A DNA stretch of 64,000 bases from Gammaproteobacteria bacterium (GTDB lineage: Bacteria; Pseudomonadota; Gammaproteobacteria; Pseudomonadales; Pseudomonadaceae): the NCBI GenBank assembly GCA_018816095.1, contig JAHIWP010000064.1:22596-86595 (forward strand), read 5' to 3'. Positions 18,300 through 26,243 of this stretch are shown piece after piece (position 1 is the stretch's first letter; each line of letters starts with the position of its first letter). A program made the position numbers and the translations under genes. A model generated the notes under the pieces. The model was not told where the DNA came from. It was given only the letters and a program-made list of their open reading frames with translations, and did not search any database.

Positions 18300-19217
18300 T
18301 CAGGCGCGCTTGATATGCGGCGGTTGTTTGGCCCGTGCCAGCGCCAGATTGAGCCGTTGCAACAGGCTCTCTGGACTGTCCTGCTGCGCCATTACCACCG
18401 CCACGCTGGCGCTCAGTTGCAGGCGCTCGCCATGCAGGTGGCTTTTGTAGGCCAGGTGCTGCATGGCGACTTGCAGCTCCAGAGCCAGATGCCGGGCCTG
18501 TTGTTCGCCGGTATTGGGCAGCAGCACCACGAAGCGGTCGCCGGCCAGGCGGCAGAGCAGGTCCTGGCGGCGCAGATTGAGCACCATCACCTGGGATACC
18601 ACCTGCAAGACGCGATCACCCTCGGCGTGGCCGTATTCGCGATTGATCCGGCTGAAATCGTCCAGGTCGAGGATCACCAGCGAAAGCGCTTGCTGTTCGC
18701 TGTGTGCCTCTTGCAAGGCTTGCTGCAACTGCAAGCGCAAGTAGTCGGCGCCGCCCAGTGGTGTGACTTTGTCAAACAAGCGGTGCTCGCGGAACAGCCG
18801 TTCGCGTTTTTCCATTTGCCCGCTGATCGCCAGTTGTTCGCGGTGCCAGTGGTAGATGCCAAGGGTCATCAGGATAAACCCCGCGGGCATCGGGCCCGAC
18901 TCCAGCCACTTGTCCCAGGCGATGCTTGCTGGCAGTTGCACGAATTCGTCGAGGGTATCCATCCACAGCGAGAAAAACAGGCATGCCAGGCCATAGAACA
19001 GCAGGGTGGTGACCTGCCCGGCCGGGCGACTTTTTAGCAATAAACCGATCCACACCAACACCAACAGCGCCGAGCCGCCTTCACCCGCAATATCGGTCCA
19101 GTTCCATTCGCCAAACGCTTTGAGCGAACCGGCGCCGAGGTAGGCGAGCAGGCCGAAGTTGGCCGCCAGCAACAGGCCGGAGAGTTTCCAAACGTGCAGT
19201 TTCAGCAGTGGCGGCAT
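18300..19217 (-). CDS. Membrane GGDEF-domain protein with degenerate signature
   Basis: A 305-residue inner-membrane protein. About four or five hydrophobic helices fill residues 8-130, and a GGDEF-fold domain occupies about 155-300 (VILDLDDFSRINREYGHAEGD is the metal- and nucleotide-binding part). The signature itself reads AGDRF in place of GGDEF, with an arginine where the catalytic glutamate should be. Diguanylate cyclase activity is therefore doubtful, and a c-di-GMP or GTP sensing role is possible. The ATG at 19217 is chosen; a TTG two codons earlier is an alternative. It is followed by the AraC-type regulator 10 bases downstream. Confidence 0.85.
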   Translation of the reverse strand: MPPLLKLHVWKLSGLLLAANFGLLAYLGAGSLKAFGEWNWTDIAGEGGSALLVLVWIGLLLKSRPAGQVTTLLFYGLACLFFSLWMDTLDEFVQLPASIAWDKWLESGPMPAGFILMTLGIYHWHREQLAISGQMEKRERLFREHRLFDKVTPLGGADYLRLQLQQALQEAHSEQQALSLVILDLDDFSRINREYGHAEGDRVLQVVSQVMVLNLRRQDLLCRLAGDRFVVLLPNTGEQQARHLALELQVAMQHLAYKSHLHGERLQLSASVAVVMAQQDSPESLLQRLNLALARAKQPPHIKRA

Positions 19218-19607
19218 GGCCAATAGGCTCCGCAGAGAGTAATGGCCGTCAGCAGAACAGATGCAGATGACGGTTTAGTTGCAATGGAGGAGGTCATATT
19301 GGCTCACGGCTATTCGCAGATTTATTGCGCTTTCTGCTGATCAGTTGGTCTCTGCCTCTGCGCATGGGGGTATTTCTGCTGCGTTATAGATGAAGTGCTG
19401 CGCTGAACGGTGTAACGGGCTGGCCTCTCGGTGATGCCTTTAGGGTCATTTCAGCTCAATTGCGCGCAAAAGCCCGCTGAAAACCACTGGTTTAGCGGTA
19501 TGGCCACATGTGCTGTCACAGAAGCGTCATCACTCCTGCCTAGCTTTCGCTCCCCAATAGCCCGGCCATTGCAGCCTGGCACCGATCAATCTTAGGGAGG
19601 GTAGGTG
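19218..19607. other. Divergent intergenic region before the phytate cluster
   Basis: About 390 bases between the divergent GGDEF gene and the TonB-dependent receptor. No coding region is supported. It contains a stem-loop-like element near 19470-19500 and the Pho-box-like direct repeat at 19513-19530, which is the main regulatory signal. Confidence 0.5.
19513..19530 (+). promoter_or_regulatory. Pho box upstream of the phytase cluster
   Basis: CTGTCAC-AGAA-GCGTCAT has the 7-4-7 direct-repeat layout of PhoB sites (consensus half CTGTCAT); the halves match at 6 of 7 and 5 of 7 positions. A weak -10-like TAGCTT follows 10 bases later at 19541, the geometry expected when the Pho box replaces the -35 element. 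It lies 78 bases before the receptor start. Regulation by PhoB is inferred. Confidence 0.72.
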
Positions 19608-22115
19608 ATGAAGGTTCGCAGCAGTTCCGCTCGCAATTCGGGTTTGCATATCAGCGTGCTAGCCCTGGCGATTGCCACCAGCAGCCAGCTGATGGCGGCT
19701 GAGCCGGCCACCGAATACGTCGAGGTGGTCGGCCAGGCCGTCAGTATCGACAAGGCGCTGAAAGAGCAGCGCAGTTCCGGCAACGTAGAAAGCGTGGTGC
19801 ACGCCGACGGCATCGGCCAACTGCCGGACGACAACGCCGCCGAAGCGCTGCAGCGCATTCCCGGCCTGTCGGTTGAGCGTGACCAGGGCGAAGGGCGCTT
19901 TGTCAGCGTGCGCGGCATCGGCCCCGACCTCAACAGTGTGACCATCAACGGCACCCTGGTGCCCTCGCCGGAAAGCGACCGCCGCGCCGTGGCCCTGGAT
20001 GTATTGCCCTCCGAGTTGGTGCAGTCGCTGACGGTGGTTAAATCCCTGACCCCGGACATGGACGCCAACTCCCTCGGTGGTACGGTGGAAGTTGAAAGCC
20101 TTTCGGCATTCGACCATGACGGGCTGTTCTACACCGGCAGTGCCGAGGGCAGCTACGACGACAACACCGAACAAACCAGCCCTAAATTTTCCGGCGCGAT
20201 CAGTGATCGTTTCAGCCTGGGCGATGGCATTGACAACTTCGGCGTGGCCGCGGCCTTGAGCTGGCAGGAACGTGACTTTGGCTCGGATAACGTTGAGACC
20301 GGCGGCGCCTGGGACTTCGACAATGGCGCACGGCTGGAAGAGCTGGAACAGCGCGATTATCAGATCACCAGTGAGCGCACCGGCTTCGGTCTGAACTTCG
20401 ATTACAAGCCCGATGACCTCTCCAGCTACTACCTGCGCACCCTCTACAGCCGCTACAAAGACACTGAGACCCGCAATGCGGCCGGCGTCAAATTTGCCGA
20501 TGCGCAATTGTCCGGCGAGCGCGGCGATGCCGAAGGCTACCGCGAGCTGAAGAGCCGCGAGGAAACTCAGGAAGTGCAGTCCTACGTGCTGGGCGGCGAG
20601 CGCATGCTCGGCCTGTGGACCATCGGCACCCAGGCTGGTTTCAGCCGCTCCAGCGAAGACAGCCCGGAAGGCATCGCCGGCGCGACCTTCGAGGGTAACG
20701 ATGACTTCAACGATGCCGGCTTCAGCGACAGCAAGAAGCCGCACCTGAGCATCGACTCGGCGTTCTATGACCCCAACAACTTCACCCTCGACAGCGTCGA
20801 CTGGGAAAAGCAGAACACCACCGACACCGAGAAGAACATCAAGCTCGACCTGGCCCGTGACTATGACGTCAAGGGCTATGCGGCGCAGGTCAAATTCGGC
20901 GGCAAACTCAGCCGCCGGGAAAAAGACAACGACCTGGAAGCCTGGAAGTATGAGGACTTCGGCGATGTCGGCCTGAGCGATGCCCAGCTCAACCTCAGTC
21001 AGTTCAGCAAGGGCTCGGTGGATTACGGCCTGGGCCGCTTCGGCCCCGGTATCAGCGACAAGGCCATCGAACGTCTGCTCGGTGGCTTGAATAAGGCCGA
21101 CTTCTATAACGCAGAAGAGTCGCGGGTGAATGACTTCGAGATGAGCGAAGACATCAACGCCGCCTACCTGATGAATAGCCTCGATATCGATGATTGGCGT
21201 TTTATCGCCGGGGTGCGTTACGAGGGCACCGAGTTTGAGGCCAAGGGCAGCGGCATCCGCGATGGGGTATTCGAGGACACCAAGAGCGACACGCGCTATG
21301 AGCATTGGCTGCCGGGGCTGCATGCGCGCTACCAGCTCAACGCCAGCACCCAGCTGCGCGCTGCCTGGACCAACACCGTGGTACGGCCGACCTTCGGCCA
21401 GCTGGCGCCGGGCTTTGTGATCGACGGCGACGAGGCCAGTTTCGGTAACCCTGAGCTTGATCCGCTGGAATCGATGAACCTCGATTTTGGCATCGAACAC
21501 TATATGGGCCGTGCCGGTGTGGTCTCGGCGTTCGTGTTCTACAAGGACATCGACAGCTTCGTCTACAACACCGACCTGGCCGGCACCGGCGAATGGCTCG
21601 GGTTCGATGAGGCGCTGAGCTTTGCCAATGGCGACAGTGCCGAGCTGTATGGCCTGGAGCTGGCCTACTCACAGAAGTTCGACTGGTTGCCGGCACCCTG
21701 GAACGGGTTGCTGGTGGGGGCCAACGCCACCTTCAGCCGCTCCGACGCGAAGATCGAAGGGCAAGGCCAGTCGCGCAGCATCGACTTGCCGAACCAGTCG
21801 GATACGGTCGGTAACCTGATGCTCGGCTGGGAAGACGACACGCTCAGCTTGCGCCTGTCGGCCAACTACAAATCCAGCTACCTGGCCGAAGTCGCGGCCA
21901 TCGACGACAAGGCCCATGACCTCTACGCCGACGAGCAATTATTCGTCGACTTCAGCGCCGGTTACTTCTTGACGCCTGTGCTGCAACTGACCTTCCAGGC
22001 GCAGAACCTGACGGACGAGTCCTACTACGTCTACAGCGGCCGCCGCGACTTCAACGCTCAATACGAAGAGTACGGCCCGACCTACAAGCTCGGCCTGACC
22101 TTCACCCACTTCTGA
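19608..22115 (+). CDS. TonB-dependent outer-membrane receptor of the phytate cluster
   Basis: An 835-residue outer-membrane gated transporter. Signal peptide about 1-30 (ending MAAEP), a TonB-box-like YVEVVG at about 37-42, a plug domain (about 55-165; ALQRIPGLSVERDQGEGRFVSVRGIGPDLN), then the 22-strand barrel ending in a C-terminal phenylalanine (LGLTFTHF), the usual barrel-assembly signal. The ATG at 19608 follows GGGAGGG; a GTG directly upstream is an alternative. The next gene is a beta-propeller phytase and the following genes encode a TonB motor, so the likely cargo is inositol phosphates or a related organophosphate. A Pho box precedes it. Confidence 0.9.
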   Translation: MKVRSSSARNSGLHISVLALAIATSSQLMAAEPATEYVEVVGQAVSIDKALKEQRSSGNVESVVHADGIGQLPDDNAAEALQRIPGLSVERDQGEGRFVSVRGIGPDLNSVTINGTLVPSPESDRRAVALDVLPSELVQSLTVVKSLTPDMDANSLGGTVEVESLSAFDHDGLFYTGSAEGSYDDNTEQTSPKFSGAISDRFSLGDGIDNFGVAAALSWQERDFGSDNVETGGAWDFDNGARLEELEQRDYQITSERTGFGLNFDYKPDDLSSYYLRTLYSRYKDTETRNAAGVKFADAQLSGERGDAEGYRELKSREETQEVQSYVLGGERMLGLWTIGTQAGFSRSSEDSPEGIAGATFEGNDDFNDAGFSDSKKPHLSIDSAFYDPNNFTLDSVDWEKQNTTDTEKNIKLDLARDYDVKGYAAQVKFGGKLSRREKDNDLEAWKYEDFGDVGLSDAQLNLSQFSKGSVDYGLGRFGPGISDKAIERLLGGLNKADFYNAEESRVNDFEMSEDINAAYLMNSLDIDDWRFIAGVRYEGTEFEAKGSGIRDGVFEDTKSDTRYEHWLPGLHARYQLNASTQLRAAWTNTVVRPTFGQLAPGFVIDGDEASFGNPELDPLESMNLDFGIEHYMGRAGVVSAFVFYKDIDSFVYNTDLAGTGEWLGFDEALSFANGDSAELYGLELAYSQKFDWLPAPWNGLLVGANATFSRSDAKIEGQGQSRSIDLPNQSDTVGNLMLGWEDDTLSLRLSANYKSSYLAEVAAIDDKAHDLYADEQLFVDFSAGYFLTPVLQLTFQAQNLTDESYYVYSGRRDFNAQYEEYGPTYKLGLTFTHF

Positions 22116-22186
22116 TCTATGTGCCGGTTGGGTGCGCCGCGCGCGTGCCCGGTTGGCTGTTACGTTTTTAGTAAGGATTTGCCTGT

Positions 22187-24112
22187 ATGCCTCTTTCGTT
22201 TGTTAAGAAAAATCTGTTGCTCGCCAGCCTGATCGCCTTGAGTGCTTGCCAGAACTCGGTGGCCGATAAACCCACTGCAGCCTTGAGCCTGCAAGCGCTT
22301 GCCAGCCCAAGCATGAAGTCGGTCGAGGCAGCGCAATGGCTCGCCAGCGACAGCTTCTGGCCAGGTGCCGAGCGCCTGCAGAGCAGTGAGAAGCAGGGCC
22401 TGTTTGTGCTCGATGGTCAGGGCGCGACCCTGAGCCAACTACCCGGCAGCTTTGCCAGCATCGATCACCGCGTCGGCCCGCGCGGCCTGCTGGTGGCGGC
22501 GCTGGATGTCGACCGTCAGCAGGCCATGCTGGTCAACCTGGCGAATCAGCGCTGGGGCGAGCCGCTGTACCTGCCGCGCCCGGACTACAAGATTGATGGC
22601 CTGTGCCTGTACCGCGATGCGGCGCACAACGCGTTTGTCTTTCTGGTCGGTGAGGAAGGCATCGGCGAGCAGTGGCTGGTGGCCCAGAACGAGGTCCCGC
22701 TGTCGGCGCCCAAGCGCGTGCGTGGTATGAGCCTGCCGCCGGCCAGCGAGCACTGCCAGGTCGATGATCAGGCCGAGCGCTTGTATGTCAACGAGGAAGG
22801 CGTCGGCCTGTGGGCCTACGCCGCCCATGCCGAAGCGGATCTGGTGCGCGAGCCGGTGGGCCTGGTGCAGCCGTTCGGTGATATCGGCAAGGCGCTCGCC
22901 GGCATGGCCGTGGTGCCGAGTGGGGTGTTGGCGTTGGACCCGGAACGCAACAGCCTGCACCGCTATCAGCGCGGCGAGGAGGGCTGGCAGGCCCAGCCGG
23001 TGCTGCCCTTGGGCAAGCTGAATGAGCCGGAAGGCCTCAGTGTGCGTGCGGTTGCGGGCGGCCTGGAGCTGCTGGTGCGCGATGACGATGGCCTGCAGCA
23101 CGGGCAGCTGGCCTGGCAGGCGCAAGCCCCTGAGCCGCACGCGGCGCTGCCGATTCTGCCGGTACAGGTGCAAACCGACCCGGTACCGAGTTTGGGCGAT
23201 GCCGCTGATGACCCGGCTATCTGGGTGCATCCCAGCGACCCGCGCAAGAGCCGCGTATTGGGCACCGACAAGCAGGGCGGTCTGCTGGCCTATGACCTGG
23301 CCGGCAAGCAGCTGCAGGACCTGCGCGTTGGGCGGATGAACAACGTCGATGTGCGTGCCGGCTTTGACCTCAATGGCGAGCTGGTTGACCTGGCCGTGGC
23401 CAGCAACCGTGATCAGAACAGCCTGCAGTTGTTCGCCATCGACCGCAGCAGCGGCGAGTTGCGCAACTTGGGTCAGCTGCCCACATCGCTCAAGGACATC
23501 TACGGCCTGTGCATGTTCAAGGATTCCGCCGGGGCTATTTATGCGATTCCCAACGACAAGGACGGCACCTTTCTGCAGTACCGCCTGAGTGCGGACGCGG
23601 GGCAGATCAAGGGTGAGCTGGTCCGCCAGTTCAAGGTGGCAAGCCAACCGGAAGGTTGCGTTACCGATGACCGCAACCAGCGTCTGTTTGTCGGCGAAGA
23701 GGATGTCGCGGTCTGGGCGCTAGATGCCCGCGCCGATGCGCCAACCCAGCTGGAACAGGTGATTGCGGCCGGTGAGGTGGTGCATGACGACATCGAAGGC
23801 CTGGCGATTTACCAGGGCGCGACCCGCAACTACCTGGTGATTTCCAGCCAGGGCAACGACAGCTACGTGGTGCTCGATGCTACGGCGCCCTATGCCGTGC
23901 GCGGCGCATTTCGCATCGGCCTGAACGCACAGCTGGGTATCGATGGCGCCTCTGAGACCGACGGCCTGGACGTTACCTCGGCCAACCTCGGCGGCATTTG
24001 GAGCAACGGCATGCTGGTGGTGCAGGACGGTCGCAAGCGCATGCCCGAAGACCGGCAGAACTACAAATACCTGCCCTGGACCGCTGTGGCTGAAGCGCTC
24101 GATCTGGAATAG
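22187..24112 (+). CDS. Two-domain beta-propeller phytase lipoprotein
   Basis: A 641-residue 3-phytase of the beta-propeller type, which releases phosphate from phytate with Ca2+. The signal peptide ends in the lipobox LSAC with Cys21, so the enzyme is lipid-anchored. The C-terminal half (about 325-641) is the complete catalytic propeller: DDPAIWVHP, GTDKQGGLLAYDL, NNVDVR, EGCVTDD, DDIEGLAIY and DGASETDGLDV are family landmarks. The N-terminal half (about 40-320) is a second, diverged propeller domain with echoes of the same blades (KIDGLCLYRD, EHCQVDDQAERLYVNEEGVGLWAY). Dual-domain phytases are known, and the incomplete domain can raise activity. It lies 71 bases after the receptor gene. Confidence 0.9.
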   Translation: MPLSFVKKNLLLASLIALSACQNSVADKPTAALSLQALASPSMKSVEAAQWLASDSFWPGAERLQSSEKQGLFVLDGQGATLSQLPGSFASIDHRVGPRGLLVAALDVDRQQAMLVNLANQRWGEPLYLPRPDYKIDGLCLYRDAAHNAFVFLVGEEGIGEQWLVAQNEVPLSAPKRVRGMSLPPASEHCQVDDQAERLYVNEEGVGLWAYAAHAEADLVREPVGLVQPFGDIGKALAGMAVVPSGVLALDPERNSLHRYQRGEEGWQAQPVLPLGKLNEPEGLSVRAVAGGLELLVRDDDGLQHGQLAWQAQAPEPHAALPILPVQVQTDPVPSLGDAADDPAIWVHPSDPRKSRVLGTDKQGGLLAYDLAGKQLQDLRVGRMNNVDVRAGFDLNGELVDLAVASNRDQNSLQLFAIDRSSGELRNLGQLPTSLKDIYGLCMFKDSAGAIYAIPNDKDGTFLQYRLSADAGQIKGELVRQFKVASQPEGCVTDDRNQRLFVGEEDVAVWALDARADAPTQLEQVIAAGEVVHDDIEGLAIYQGATRNYLVISSQGNDSYVVLDATAPYAVRGAFRIGLNAQLGIDGASETDGLDVTSANLGGIWSNGMLVVQDGRKRMPEDRQNYKYLPWTAVAEALDLE

Positions 24113-24159
24113 CCCGCGCGGTCGTCATCAATTGGCAACACAAACGTAATCGAATAGCG

Positions 24160-24178
24160 GCCGAGGGTTTTCCTCGGC
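24160..24178. other. Intra-operon stem-loop before the motor genes
   Basis: GCCGAGG-GTTTT-CCTCGGC is a 7-bp perfect stem between the phytase and the TolQ-like gene, with no following T-run. It may tune expression of the motor genes relative to the receptor and phytase. Confidence 0.4.
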
Positions 24179-24199
24179 GCGCGATGCAAGGAGACACCT

Positions 24200-24910
24200 A
24201 TGCACAACACCTTCGAACAGATGACCGTCTGGGGTCTGATCAGTAATGCCAGCCTGCTGGTGCAGGCGGTGATGCTGATTCTGCTGCTGGCCTCGCTGCT
24301 TAGCTGGTACCTGATCATCCAACGCAGCGCCGTACTGCGTCGTAACGAACGTCTGATGAAGGACTTCCAGCTGCGTTTTCGCAGCGGTCACGATCTTGCC
24401 AAGCTGTACCGCGAGGGCAGCGATGGGGTGGATGAGGATGCCGGTTTGCAGCAGATCTTCCAGGCGGGCTACCACGAGTTTGCGCAGCTCAAGCGCGAGC
24501 CAGGGATTGCCGGTGAATTGGTGATCGACGGCGTCGAGCGCTCGTTGTTGGTGGCCATCAGCGAGCAGGAAGAACGCCTGGAAAAGGGCCTGCCGTTTCT
24601 CGCCACCGTCGGCTCGGTCAGTCCCTATATCGGCCTGTTCGGCACCGTCTGGGGCATCATGAATTCCTTTATCGGCTTGTCCCAGGTGCAGCAGGCGACG
24701 CTCTCGACGGTCGCCCCGGGCATCGCTGAAGCGCTGATCGCCACGGCCATTGGCCTGTTCGCAGCGATTCCCGCGGTGATCGCCTACAACCGCTTCAGTG
24801 CCCGGGTCGCCACCCTAAGCACACGCTACTACGGCTTTGGTAACGAACTGCAGGCGCGTTTGCACCGCAAGCTGCACGCCGCCAGCAGCCACGTCAGCGC
24901 CGCCGCCTGA
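24200..24910 (+). CDS. TolQ/ExbB-type proton-channel protein
   Basis: A 236-residue inner-membrane motor protein of the MotA/TolQ/ExbB family. Three transmembrane helices lie at about residues 15-38, 135-160 and 175-200. The sequence resembles TolQ more than ExbB: WGLISNASLLVQAVML at the N-terminus, then SPYIGLFGTVWGIMNSF and APGIAEALIATAIGLFAAI. A strong AAGGAG precedes the ATG. It is followed by a TolR-like and a TonB-like gene, so this is a dedicated energiser rather than the housekeeping tol locus, which would carry tolA, tolB and pal. Its probable client is the TonB-dependent receptor upstream. Confidence 0.9.
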   Translation: MHNTFEQMTVWGLISNASLLVQAVMLILLLASLLSWYLIIQRSAVLRRNERLMKDFQLRFRSGHDLAKLYREGSDGVDEDAGLQQIFQAGYHEFAQLKREPGIAGELVIDGVERSLLVAISEQEERLEKGLPFLATVGSVSPYIGLFGTVWGIMNSFIGLSQVQQATLSTVAPGIAEALIATAIGLFAAIPAVIAYNRFSARVATLSTRYYGFGNELQARLHRKLHAASSHVSAAA

Positions 24911-24920
24911 GGAGCCCGCC

Positions 24921-25364
24921 ATGCGCAAGCCGATAAACAAACACGCGCCAAAGGCTGAGATGAATGTGGTGCCTTACATCGACGTGATGCTGGTGCTGCT
25001 GGTGATCTTTATGGTCACCGCGCCCATGCTTACCCAGGGTGTAAAGGTCGAGTTGCCCAAGGTCGCCAGCGAAGCGCTGCCCACCGATACCCAGCAGCAA
25101 ATCCTCACCCTTTCGGTGCAGGCGGACGGTGGCTATTACTGGAACCTGGGCAACGAGTTGAACACCGAACAGCAGACCGACAGCAGCGTGGGCCTTGAAG
25201 AAATGACCGCCCAGATTATGCAGATCATCGCTGAGCGTGGTGACACCCAGGTGTATATCCGCGCCGACCAGGCTACCGATTACGCCACCGTGGTCGCCGG
25301 TATCGCCGCCTTGCAGAAGGGCGGGGTGAGCAACCTTGGCCTGATCACCGAGGCCCCGCAGTGA
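24921..25364 (+). CDS. TolR/ExbD-type energy-transducing protein
   Basis: A 147-residue partner of the TolQ-like channel. One transmembrane helix (about residues 18-37) carries the proton-relay aspartate in VVPYIDVMLVLLVIFMVTAPM. The periplasmic domain (VKVELPKVASEALP at the start, YIRADQATDYATVVAGIAALQKGG later) closely resembles TolR. The ATG at 24921 follows GAGGAG and lies 10 bases after the TolQ-like gene. The 3' end overlaps the TonB-like gene (GTGA), so channel, partner and TonB are one translational unit. Functionally it should couple proton flow to the TonB-like protein. Confidence 0.9.
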   Translation: MRKPINKHAPKAEMNVVPYIDVMLVLLVIFMVTAPMLTQGVKVELPKVASEALPTDTQQQILTLSVQADGGYYWNLGNELNTEQQTDSSVGLEEMTAQIMQIIAERGDTQVYIRADQATDYATVVAGIAALQKGGVSNLGLITEAPQ

Positions 25365-26167
25365 GCAGCGCGCTGATGGACAGTTCCACCTCAATCGCCT
25401 GGCCGAGACTGCCAATCTCGCGTCTGCGCAATGCCCAGGCTGCGCTACTGACTCTGGCCCTACATGGCGTGGTGTTGGCGTTGTTGCTGGCCAACTGGCC
25501 GGTGGAAAAGCCCGCGGCGCCGAGCATCAGTACCATCAGCATGCAGTTGCTCAGCCTGCCGCCACCGGCGCCGGTGGTGGAAGTCCCGCCGCCTGTGCCG
25601 ATCGAAGCGCCGCAGCCGCAAGTGCGTGCGCCGGTGGAGCCGCAGATTGACCCACGTATCGCCCAGCAAAAACTGGAGCAAGCGGCCCTGGCGCATAAGC
25701 GTGTTGAGCAGGAGAAGCTTGAGCAGGAACGCCAGCGACTTGAACTCAAACGTCAGGAGCAGGCCCGGCAAGAACAGCAAGAGCGCCAGCAGGCGCAACA
25801 ACGCCAAGCCGCCGAACAGCTTGCCGCGCAGCAGCGTCAGCAAGCCGCCGATGCTGCTGCCGAGCAGGCGCGTCAGGCCGAAGCCGCTGCGGCGGCGAGC
25901 CGTCAGTACCTGCCGATTGCCAAGCAGGCACCGGCTTACCCTCAGCGTGCGCTGGACAAAGGCATTGAGGGCGAATGCACCGTCAGCTACACAGTTAACG
26001 CCCAGGGCCGGGTTGAGCAGCCCAAGGTGGTGGGTGCCTGCCATCCCTTGTTTATTCGACCGTCCTTGGCCGCCGCGCAGAGCTTTCGCTATCAGCCACG
26101 GGTGATCGATGGCCGCGCCGTTGCCGTGCCCAATGTGAAAAACACCTTTACCTACCGTATTGAATAA
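25361..26167 (+). CDS. TonB-family protein with TolA-like coiled coil
   Basis: A 268-residue energy transducer. Parts: cytoplasmic N-terminus, one transmembrane helix (about 28-46, with a histidine in LALHGVVLALLLA), a proline-rich stretch (about 65-95), a long Gln/Glu/Arg/Ala-rich coiled coil (about 100-185) and a TonB C-terminal domain (about 188-268; PAYPQRALDKGIEGECTVSYT). Most TonB proteins have only a Pro-rich spacer; the helical spacer is TolA-like and fits its TolQ/TolR-like partners. The GTG start overlaps the upstream stop. Two cysteines (in GECTV and VGACH) could form a disulfide. It should bind the TonB box of the receptor encoded upstream. Confidence 0.88.
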   Translation: MSSALMDSSTSIAWPRLPISRLRNAQAALLTLALHGVVLALLLANWPVEKPAAPSISTISMQLLSLPPPAPVVEVPPPVPIEAPQPQVRAPVEPQIDPRIAQQKLEQAALAHKRVEQEKLEQERQRLELKRQEQARQEQQERQQAQQRQAAEQLAAQQRQQAADAAAEQARQAEAAAAASRQYLPIAKQAPAYPQRALDKGIEGECTVSYTVNAQGRVEQPKVVGACHPLFIRPSLAAAQSFRYQPRVIDGRAVAVPNVKNTFTYRIE

Positions 26168-26243
26168 ACCCATGCCCGCTGCCCAGGCTGCTCTGTGTAG
26201 AGCTGCGCGGGCCGGTGCGCGCCAACCTTTTGCGAGAGCCGTG

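Noticed and set aside
19659-21500. Long open frame of 613 codons on the minus strand opposite the TonB-dependent receptor
   Set aside because: It is the antisense shadow of a high-GC gene. The plus strand has clear plug and barrel motifs, a signal peptide and a ribosome-binding site; the minus frame has none and its composition is Val/Ala-rich.
22439-23647. 402-codon open frame opposite the phytase
   Set aside because: No motif, no start signal and His/Gln-rich composition; the plus strand carries the full phytase signature.
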